This document shows, piece after piece, positions 11,400 through 20,928 of a DNA stretch of 64,000 bases. This DNA comes from Excoecaria cochinchinensis. Its lineage: Eukaryota > Streptophyta > Magnoliopsida > Malpighiales > Euphorbiaceae. The number at the start of each line of letters is the position of its first letter. The first letter of the stretch is position 1. The notes beneath the pieces were generated by a model. The model saw only the letters and a program-made list of their open reading frames with translations, was not told where the DNA came from and did not search any database. The stretch is from NCBI GenBank assembly GCA_947683425.1, contig CANTUQ010000017.1, forward strand, positions 1,984,001 through 2,048,000. The letters are read 5' to 3'. Made by a program: the position numbers and the translations under genes.

Positions 11400-11767
11400 G
11401 TGGGGGCAATAAGGTTGGAAGGATCTATCTGCTTGCATGTGTTTGTCTATGCTGCATCAGCACAATCATGCATTGCATTTCAATCATGCATCATCCTAAC
11501 GAGGTGTATTTTTTCAGCCATCATAGATTCACCCGGGTGGTTTAGGGGTCCCGACGGTCGGTTGAGAAGGATTCCACTCTTGGGCTTACCAAAGCTAGTT
11601 CAGAGTTCAGATTCTCTTTCAGAGGGTAGTGAGACTTTCTCTTCAGAATTATCAAGTATGTCTAATCCAGCCAGTGGGTCTGATGCAACCAGGGCTATGG
11701 TTGCTGAGGAAGTGGGGAGAAAAATGGAAGAGTTTGAGGCTAGAATGATGGCCATGATGGGCAAGTG
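11400..11767 (+). pseudogene. gag: Tat-2 gag N-terminal remnant
   Basis: It encodes the N-terminal part of Gag (IIDSPGWFRGPDGRLRRIP, then MSNPASGSDATRAM, then FEARMMAMMGK) and then stops. The gag core and Cys/His finger, about residues 141-590 of the Tat-B frame, are deleted. The sequence joins directly to the segment upstream of protease at about 11768 in a TGAAGAAGG context. The deletion is about 1.35 kb when aligned with Tat-B. A (T)nCAG/CC acceptor-like site at 11509-11519 precedes the IIDS segment. Confidence 0.85.
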
Positions 11768-13642
11768 AAGAAGGGATTCCCGTGGCGGCGATAAACTGTT
11801 GGTCCACTAGTGAGAGTGGAGACGAAGACGAAGATGAGAAAGATGGAGAATTCATGGATCCATGGGATTCGGAGGAGGATGAGAGAGTTGGGGCTATAAC
11901 AAGAAGTGGGAGAGTGGTCCCCGAAGTTGAGAAGCAGCAGGACTCAGTGCAAGCACCTGTAGAGAAGGAGCCGGAAGAAAATTCCATAATAAAGCAGCTG
12001 AAAAAGACCACGGCTCAGATATCTAATTGGGACCTTCTAAGCCAGTCCCCTTCTCATAGACAGAAGTTAGTTGAGGCATTGAGTGAGTCCACCGTAGCCA
12101 CCACAATTTCTCCATCTGAGCTGCTAGATCTCGTCAAGGGGGGATCAAGGGAAAGACTGGTGTTTTCTGACGCAGATTTGCCAACTGAAGGCCGCAATCA
12201 CAACCGACCACTATACATCAAAGCTCAAATTAACGGCAAGCACACGCTTGTGTTATGGTTGATGATGGGTCATCCATAAATGTTTTCCCTCTAGTGGCAC
12301 TTCAGGCCTTTGGGCTGGACGAGAGTATGTTGAGTAAGTCTGATCTAACCATCACAGCCTACGATAATTCTCGGAGACAGGCATCGGGAACATTCGGAGC
12401 TCTAGTTAGGACCGGACTTATTGAGATGGAGGCAGAGTTTGTGGTCTTGCCGATCCCAGCAAATTTCTTAGCCCTACTGGGAAGACCGTGGTTCCATAAA
12501 TTGGGAGGAGTGCCATCCACCCAACATCAAATGGTAAAGATACCTCATGAAGGGGAGGTAGTGACCATTAAAGCAGCAAGAGAGAACCAAGTGTCTGCCT
12601 TGGGGATCTCTAATCAGCCATTTAGTGGCTTTCACGTATCAGTAATTGGCGAGGAGCAGGGCTTTGCAGGTAGCCCTCAGGTGATGAATATGATGAAGAG
12701 GATGCATTTCCTCCCAGGGGCCGGATTGGGTAAAAATTCGCAGGGGTTACAAGATACCATCACAACACAAGGCCAGAAAGATCGAAAGGGTCTGGGTTAC
12801 AAAGGAGGACATGGCAGGAAAAAAGTGTTAGAGAAGATCCCCCATATTTCAGAGAGTTTTGTTCCCTCATCTTTGTTCTGTGCCTACACTGGAGAAGAAG
12901 AGCCTCAATGGGTGGATGAAAAGATCATTCCGGGGTTTGAAATTTTCAATGATGTCTTTGACTGGGATGTTGGAGTTATCAAGTCCACAGAGAACTTCTG
13001 GAATGAGGAGATCATGACTCAATGCAGTGTCTGGGTCAGGGATGAGCCCGAGGAGATTGTTACTGATAAGCTGTTAGCTACCAGGTTGAAAGGAAAGGAA
13101 AAGATGGTAGAGCCAGAACTGAAGTTTGAAGATTTGGAGATCTCATCGGAGGTAGTTGAAAAGCCTTCACCAAGCCAAGAAATCAAAGCACAGTCGACTT
13201 CAGCATCATCGTCGATAAAAGATGAAAATAATAGTTACTTAGATACTATTTTATGCCATAACTTTTTAATGACAATGTTAATGTTTCTGATTACATCAAT
13301 GAGATGAATAACTTTGCTTACTTGTGTGATGTTTCTGATGATTTCATTTCTCATGATCATAAACATGATGCATTCATTTTTGACATTAACTCAACTAGCA
13401 CGACTGCATTTAATCTCGAAACTTTGGAGAATCCAAAGAAAATTTTGATAGCATCAGACATAACTCCTGAGGAGAGGCTAAAATTTGAGAGAATATTAAA
13501 AAAATATGAAAAAGTCTTTGCCTGGACCTACGAGGACATGCCGGGGATTGATCGAGATGTAGCTGAACATGCCATTCCAACTTACCCAAAGAGTAAACCG
13601 GTCAAGCAAAAGCTCAGAAGACTTAGGCCAGAATGGGCTTAG
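11768..13642 (+). pseudogene. pro: Tat-2 protease and G-patch region (frameshifted)
   Basis: 11782-12279 encodes the acidic linker (CWSTSESGDEDED, then TRSGRV). A one-base loss near 12252, just before the protease active site, shifts the frame. 12255-13307 then carries VDDGSSINV (aspartic protease motif) and the G-patch (PGAGLGKNSQGLQ, then KDRKGLGYKG). A second shift near 13255 leads to 13304-13642 (HDAFIFDINS, ASDITPEER, FAWTYEDMPGID), which ends where a CAG codon has become TAG. Protease would mature the polyprotein; the role of the G-patch here is unknown. Order and residues match the intact Tat-B frame. Confidence 0.88.
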
Positions 13643-16600
13643 AAGGTGAAAAAGGAGATTCATAAGCAGATTGAGGCTAAGTTTCTACTGGAGGTTAAAT
13701 ACCCGACGTGGCTGGCTAATGTGGTTCCTGTGGCTTAAAAAGGATGGAAAAGTTTGAGTATGTGTGGACTATCGGCACCTGAACAAAGCCTGCCCGAAAG
13801 ATGATTTTCCTCTGCCTCATATTGATGTGCTGGTAGATAGTGCCACTGCTTGCATGATGTACAACTTCATAGATGGGTACGCAGGGTACAATCAAATCCT
13901 TAACAAGATAGTGGATCGGATTAAGACAGCCTTCATCACCGAATGGGGTACATTTGCTTACCGGGTTATGCCTTTCGGACTAAAGAACGCAGGAGCAACC
14001 TATCAGAGGATGGCCACTAGAGTTCTCAATGATTTGATCCACAAGGAAGTGGAGGTGTATGTTGACGACATGATGATCAAGTCAGCTACCAGAGAAGGTC
14101 ACTTCGAGGCCTTGGAAAAGTTCTTTCAAAGGATTAATAAGTATGATCTACGCCTCAATCCCAAGAAGTGCATTTTTGGAGTTACCTCGGGTAAGCTGTT
14201 AGGCCATGTGGTAAGCCAGAGAGGAATTGAAGTGGATCCTGACAAGGTTAGGGCCATCAGAGAGATGCCAGTGCCTCAAAAAGAGAAAGAGGTTCGAAGT
14301 TTCCTAGGAAAACTTCAGTACATCAGCCGGTTTATTGCCAAGCTGGCTTCAGTATGCGAGCCCATCTTCAAGCTTCTTAGGAAGAATCAACCGGTGGTGT
14401 AGAATAATGATTGTCAATTGGCTTTTGATACTATTAAGGATTATCTCTTGAATCCTCCAGTTTTAAGACCACCACGGCATGCCAAGCCACTGATCCTGTA
14501 TCTGGCTATAGAAGACAATTCAGTGGGTGCCATGATGGCCCAGGAGGATGACTTTGGGGTGGAGTTTGCTGTCTACTATCTTAGCAAGAAATTCTTGACA
14601 TATGAAGCCAAATATGTGGAAGTGGAAAAGATTTGCTTAGCAGTTATTTGGGCTTCTAAGAAGTTGTGGCACTACTTTCATTCCTTCAGTGTGCAAGCGG
14701 CTAAGCATAACCCGCTCAAGTATCTTCAGGAAGCGCCCTCTCTACTAGGAAAGATGGGAAGGTGGTTACTACTATTACAGGAGTTCGATATCAAATACAT
14801 CACAAGGAAAACCATTAAAGGAAGAGTTGTAGCTGAGTTCTTGGCTGAGCATCCTATTGAGGGAGACCAATTCGAATACAATTTTCCAGATGAAGATGTC
14901 ATGGCCATAGCAGTACAGGGGTGGCAATTGTTCTTTGATGGGGCAGTTAATAGTCAAGGGGCAGGAGCAGGGATCGTTCTTACGACCCCAGATGGTGAAA
15001 AGCTGACATTAGCCAAAAAGTTGAGGTACAAGGCGACCAATAATGAAGCAGAATATGAAGCTTGCATCTTCGGATTGGAAGCATTGCTGGCTCTGGGGGC
15101 AAAGACCGCAGAAGTCTTCGGAGATTCTTCATTAGTGATCCATCAGATCAGAGGGGAATGGTCAGTTAAGGAAGAAAGGTTGTTACCTTATGTGAAGCAC
15201 TTGAGAATTTTGAGTAGCCAGTTCAAGATTTGCACTTTTCACTTCACCCCCAGGGATGAAAATCAATTGGCCGATGCTCTTGCGACATTGGTGTCCATGT
15301 GGGATAATCCAACAAGGGTTATTATGAAACCCGTGCTAATCTCTAGCTCGGAAAAGCGTTGTTCTGAAGCTGAGCAAGTGATGGATGTTGGGGCCACTGA
15401 TGGAAACCCTTGGTACTATGACATTCAGAATCATTTGGAACGGTCAGTTTTTCCAGAAGAAGCCACCGAGAAAGACCAAAGGATGACTCGAAAGTTGTCC
15501 ACTCAGTTCATCGGTGTAAATGGCACTTTGTATAAAAGACAAGTCGATGGTATCCAGTTAAGATGTTTGGCGGAGAAAGAAGCTGAAAAGGTTATGGAAG
15601 AGACTCATGCCGGAGTCTGCGGAGCTCACACGAATGGCTTAGCCTTAGCGAAGAAGATCATGCGCCAAGGATTCTATTGGCTCACAATGGATACGGATTG
15701 TTCAAAATATGTGAAGCAATGCCAGTTATGCCAACAATATGCGAATTTAAGGCATGTCCCAGTTTCAGAGCTACATAATTTGACATCTCCATGGCCATTT
15801 GCAGCTTGGGGAATAGATATCATAGGCGAGATACGTCCTACAGCTTCTAATGGGCACAGGTTCATTATAGTCGCCATTGATTATTTCACTAAGTGGGTCG
15901 AAGCTGAATCTTTCAAGAAGATTGATGCTAGGGATATGGCTAAGTTCATCGAGCAGAATTTGATATGCATATATGGCCTCCCACACCATATTGTATCTGA
16001 TAATGGGGTGCAATTCTTAGCAAAAACTAAATAGATGCTTCAGAGGTATGGAATCCAGCATCACAAGTCTTCTCCTTACAGTCCTCAAGCTAACGGTGCG
16101 GTTGAAGCGGCGAACAAGAATGTGAAAAGAATATTGGCCAAGATGGTTCAGAGCTATAAAGATTGGGTGGAAAAGCTGCCTTTTGCACTCTGGGGTTATA
16201 GAACCACAGTCAGAACCTCTACGGGAGCAACACCGTTCTCCCTGGTATATGGAACCGAAGCAATTCTGCCGGTTGAAATTGAGTTAAAATCTTTAAGGGT
16301 AGTCATAGAAGCCGAGATTCCAGAGACAGAATAGGCACAATAGCGATTGTTGCAGTTGAATCTGTTGGATAAAGATAGGTTGAGAGCCTATTATCACAAT
16401 CAGGTTTATCAGAAGAGACTAGCTCGGTCGTTTGGAAAGAAGGTACGAAAGCACCCGTTGAAAGGAGGGGATTTGGTCTTTAAGATGATGAGGCCGGGAG
16501 TGCCGGACATACGAGGAAAATTCAGGCCAACCTGGGAAGGTCCGTTCATTTTGAAAAAGTTGCTAACAAAGGGAGCAGTAATCTTGGCAGGCAGCGATGG

Positions 16601-16655
16601 GAATGAGTTTAAAGACCCGGTCAATGTCGATAGACTAAAAAGGTTCCATGGCTAA
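13643..16655 (+). pseudogene. pol: Tat-2 RT - RNase H - second RNase H - integrase (broken)
   Basis: Order of domains: RT (DYRHLNKACPKDDFPLP, then the catalytic YVDDMMIKS), a degenerate gypsy RNase H, a second archaeal-type RNase H (FFDGAV, NNEAEYEA, FGDSSLV, ENQLADALA), then integrase with its zinc-binding HAGVCGAH/CQLCQQ part, catalytic WGIDIIGEI, VSDNGVQF and NGAVEAANKN, and a C-terminal GPF-like module. Damage: an extra T near 13735, Trp-to-stop near 14400, Gln-to-stop at 16032, and Trp and Gln to stop at 16332-16343. All these stops fit C-to-T or G-to-A changes. The final TAA is at 16653. It is non-functional. Confidence 0.93.
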
Positions 16656-18028
16656 AGACCAAAAAAATGAAAAGAAGAGAATAAATGCCCCGCAGGTCGA
16701 AAACCAAAAAAAGACGGCCTTGCTAAAATTGGGCGCCCTGTCAGGGTGAAAATCGAAAAAAGGCATCCTGGGCAAAAATTAAGGTCTGGGAGAAAATGTT
16801 CAATAAAAAAAACCCGAGAGGGCCGATTGATAACAGGAGTTTGATGCTTACAAGATCTATTTCGAGATTAGGGGTAGTCTTGTGCTTTTGAATTCTTTTT
16901 AAATAATGATCATGTATGATGAAATCATATAGAAATGTACTCAATTTTGCAATGAATAAAAGAATACAGTTTACATTGTTCTTTTAGTTCTGCCTTAAAA
17001 AGAAATATATCACTTATTCATCTAATGACTATTGTCTAATCATTCTGTCGGAAGGTGCCTAAGCAGATAAGTGTTGTTCACTCTTAGCGGTGGTTCTGAT
17101 AATAGCTTTCTCTTGCAGCTCAAAAAAAATAATAATAATAAAATAAAAATAAAAAAATAAAAAAAAAAAGATAAAAAAATCTTGAAAAAAAAAGAGGCCG
17201 CTAGAGATGAAAACCGTAACTGGCTCTCTAAGCAAAAGTTAGGCCAAATGGCAGGGTGAAAACCTGGAGACAGGCAGTCTGCCTTACAAAAAAAATATAA
17301 AAATAAAAAGCCGCTGGTTGGGGTTGGGTCCATCCCAGGCAAAAGTTAGGCAAAGGGTTATGTGAAAATCCCTTAAGGGACGCATTTCCCACAAAGAAAA
17401 GCTAGTGTGAAAATCCACAAGGGACGCACTACCTTTAAAATAATGACTTTCGATGCCTGGAGTAATAAGGCGGTATACTTCGGATGATCTTCTTTTCAGC
17501 TAGATAAGGTATAATTCAGGACATGAGTCAGAACCCTGGCATATGATCATCGACCAGGGGGCAAAGATGCACTGGATGTCTCTTTCAGAAAACTTATTGG
17601 GGACGGAATCTGTCACACCCCTACCTATACTATGGAGACTTCCACCTATATGGAGGGAGAAGAGTCCCGATAGATAGGAGTGTCACACTACACATACATA
17701 CCAATATACGTAAGTTTCACAGCATATAGCAGATAACATGATACTCATAAAAGAGAAACACAGCGGTACTGAGCAGAATACATTCTTTTCACTATATTAT
17801 ATATATATATATTCATAAACAAAGGCTGTACATATTACAAAAGATTTCATATACAAAGGCCCATAGAATACCATCTCCGAGGGCACACAAAAAATATTAC
17901 ATCGCTTACAAAAAAAAGAAAGCCTATACTAAGACTTCGATCCCTAGTTGTGATGGCCTTCCTGATGCAGCACGCCCCACTCGCGTACAACCAAAAACCT
18001 CCACACCTGCACGGATAAAACACCCGTG

Positions 18029-18493
18029 CTAAGCGAAATCGCTTAGTGGGGAACACAGAATGCAATACCACCACTCACAGTGGGGTTAACATGTAAAGCA
18101 TATGCTAATGGCATAATCACAGTTTAATATCACATGAAATAAATCCAATTATTCATTATCATGTATACAATTCGTATTCGTATACTATAAGAAATTTATT
18201 TCAACATATCATTCATACCAGTTCACACTTGTAAACACAACATCACCTGCACCCTCAAAACTGTGGATAACGAGTACACATAGATACCCGAAGGTATCAG
18301 TATCATTTTATAACACATAGACGCCCAAAGGCCTCGAAGTATTCTTTTCATTATTTTGTTCCCAAAAATATTTTCACATAGAATCTTAGTTAAGATTCAA
18401 CAGAAAGATCACTAAGATCCATTCGGGGACCTGATCAGGGTCCAAATCGTACACATGGCTGCAGCTACACATAACTCTATTAGGCATGCCTAA
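18029..18493 (-). other. Conserved small-hairpin domain (T3 copy)
   Basis: CTAAGCG-AAAT-CGCTTAG lies at 18029-18046. GGACC-TGATCAG-GGTCC lies near 18429. The perfect palindrome TTAGGCATGCCTAA is at 18480-18493. Confidence 0.7.
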
Positions 18494-18694
18494 CTATCCA
18501 CTTATTTGGTTTGCAGGCTAACTTCACACAATTTAAATCTATAATTCATACTGAAATCATCTATTATTCAGAAACACTATGTATCTTATCTGAACGAAGC
18601 GTTAATTCAATGTTACCGGGTATACAAAAATCATTACTTCCATACTCAAACTTTACATTTAACAAATAAGCATTCATTACAAAAATAGGGTAGG

Positions 18695-18945
18695 TCACGG
18701 TGGTAACCAATTTCATTGCCACCGTGACATACCAAAGCCTCAAAACAGAATGCAAATCAAAGGTAGGTCACGGTGGTAACCAAATTCATTGCCACCGTGA
18801 CATACTACCACCCAAAATAGAATGTAAACCTGAGGTAGGTCACGGTGGTAACCAAATCCATTGCCACCGTGACATACCAAAAATTATGGGCAGAATGCAA
18901 CCCGAACAGACCTCACGGTGGTAACCAAATTAGTTGCCACCGTGA
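18695..18945 (-). repeat. Hairpin array, four units, 72-73 bp period (T3)
   Basis: 33-nt units start at 18695, 18768, 18840 and 18913. On the plus strand the typical halves are TCACGGTGGTAACCA and a TTGCCACCGTGA end; central bases vary between units. In element orientation this is the same stem as in T2, with the mismatch at the same position. Confidence 0.9.
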
Positions 18946-19323
18946 CCTATGCCCTGTTGTGATAATTCCCAGCAAAACGTCCCCAAATTGCAACCTAACC
19001 ACAACCCATTACTTTATCCATTCTTCCTCACTTATATCTTAATATACAAGTCAATTAACCTTCTCAATTCAAACAATTACAAGTTTCAACTTAAAATTTC
19101 CAAAAGCAATATTTTCTTTCCAAGGAATTTCATATCACAAACTCAAAATCCCTAATTCACATTTGAAACACTTCATTTCAAATTAACTATACTCACATCA
19201 TATACATACAAATCCACTCATCATAGCTCATCAATTTCACAATAATAACAATCATCAATATCCATCCAAAGTACAAATCATGCAAACGTTCCCAAACCTG
19301 GTTTCCTTCGTTCCTAGTCGTGA

Positions 19324-19500
19324 GCTCCGCTTCCACTCGCTTTTTCTTTTCCTTTAGATGTTTTAGGAAGCTCGTCTGAATCATAAATCAAACACAACTA
19401 AGTTTAATTCTAACATTTAGTACATAACTGAAAATTAACCTAAAGAGAAGAAAAAGAAGGATCTATGCTATCACTAACCCAATACTCACCCTTTTTAAAC
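19324..19500 (-). other. Putative LTR intron and mini-exon (T3)
   Basis: On the minus strand AAAAAGG/GTGAGT and TTATGATTCAG bound a candidate intron. The next bases read DELPKTSKGKEKASGSGAHD and stop. The core SKGKEKASGSGA matches T4 and T9 despite codon differences. Confidence 0.45.
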
Positions 19501-20184
19501 TTAGAAGGCACAAACCCAGCAATTCAAATCCTCAAGGCTAAGAATAAAGAGTAAAATCAGATAAAGATAAAGAAAGAAATAAGAAGAACAAGAGAGGAAG
19601 AAGAGGAATGGCGTGAGAAGGGAGTGAAGAACGGGAATCAAAAGGGAAGGCTGCCTTCTCTCTCTCTCACCAAACCCATTAAATGCCAACTTATCCCTTG
19701 AGCCACATGTCATTCTCCCCATAGGACAAATGCCCCCTTAACACACCCTACTCCCATACTCTAACACACACACTAATCTATCCCTTGCTTACACCTTACT
19801 TGCATACACCCAAACTTACTCTAGTCTATCTCTTCTTCTCCTCTTAATACACATACAAACACTTAATTTAAACAAATAACCCCAAATTAACACATACATG
19901 CAACACAAAAAAAATACACACATACTGACACGGACAGGCTCAAACTACTGGGGTGGTTTTGGGGTGTTACAGAATCCCTAAGGCCAAGATGACAATCCTA
20001 TTGATTCCGGGGGCATGGTGGAGCAACCAAGCTATATCCTTAGTACACCCTGGGCCACCTAGGGCATGGTCTATACATTCTTGCAAGCATTCGCATCTCA
20101 TATCATACACACACGTTTTCTTGTATGTATTTTTGTGCACATAATTTTGCAGGAAATATCTAAAAGAAGACAGTCACCATTCGA

Positions 20185-20795
20185 AGATGGTCCTACACTT
20201 TTAGTAGTCTTGTCAGCGACTCGGTGCATTGCACTTTTGGTAGTCTGTAGCAGACTCGGTGCAGCTCAGAAGAGCAAGTTTCGCATTTCTTAGTCTTGTC
20301 AGCGACTCGACGCATCATAATCAGAAGAAGGAACAGTGCACTTTTGGTAGCTTTGGTAGTGGCTCGGTGAAGTTCTTTCGTACACTTTTGGTAGTCTTGG
20401 TAGTGACTCGGTGCATCTCTCTTGTGCGTTTTTAGTAGCATTGTCAGTGGCTCGGCGCATCACCGTCTTAGGATGGAACCCTGCACGTTTAGTAGTCTTG
20501 TCAGCGACTCCGTGCAGCACACTTTTTGTAGCCTTGTCAGCGGCTCGGTGCATTTTTTCGTTCTGCGCTTTTAGTAGTCTTGTCAGTGGCTCGGCGCATT
20601 GCTATCTGCGGATAGCACCTGTACGTTTACTAGTCTTATCAGCGACTCCGTGCAGCGCACTTTTAGTAGCCTTGTCAGTGCCTCGGTGCAATTTATCTTT
20701 CGCGTTTTGTAGTCTTGGTAGCGACTCGGCGCATCACCGTCTTAGGATGGTTCCTTGGCACTTTGTAGTCTTGTCAAAGACTCAGTGCAACTCAA
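20185..20795 (+). repeat. Tandem repeats in Tat-2 3' UTR
   Basis: There are about a dozen degenerate copies of a unit of roughly 45-60 bp of the form GCACTTTTAGTAGTCTTG, then TCAGCGACTCGGTGCA. Tandem repeats in this place are a known trait of Tat-lineage elements. One unit includes CTCAGAAGAGCAA, also found in the Tat-C array. Confidence 0.85.
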
Positions 20796-20911
20796 GAGGA
20801 TGAATCACAACACTGTTCCCGAGGGAGCAGCTGGAAGGAGGCAGCCTCAGGTACGCGCTTCTTTCCTTTTCCTGAATTTTGGCTCACCTAGGCACCCACA
20901 CACTAGCCTCC

Positions 20912-20928
20912 GCAAAATTGGGGGCAAC
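20912..20928 (+). other. Polypurine tract, Tat-2
   Basis: GCAAAATTGGGGGCAAC directly precedes TGTAGACACC. Tat-B has the equivalent, and Tat-C a close variant. Confidence 0.8.

Larger units (their letters stand above)
17611..19971 (-). mobile_element. T3: Tekay-type solo LTR, 2361 bp
   Basis: In element orientation it starts TGTAACACCCC and ends GGGGTGTGACA, with GAATC on both sides (17606-17610 and 19972-19976). It carries the hairpin array, small-hairpin domain and mini-exon of this LTR group, and no internal region. Confidence 0.92.
16656..20911 (+). other. Tat-2 3' non-coding region (holds T3 and tandem repeats)
   Basis: It starts after integrase with CAGGGTGAAAATCG-type motifs and the block GGCCGATTGATAACAGGAG, shared with the other Tat copies. 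T3 is inserted at 17611. 20185-20795 is a degenerate tandem array. No gene is seen. Confidence 0.75.

Noticed and set aside
18695..18945. CRISPR-like regular repeats and spacers
   Set aside because: The repeat is a full palindrome inside a plant LTR, the spacers are homologous to one another, and the same structure recurs in other LTRs. No cas-like gene is present.
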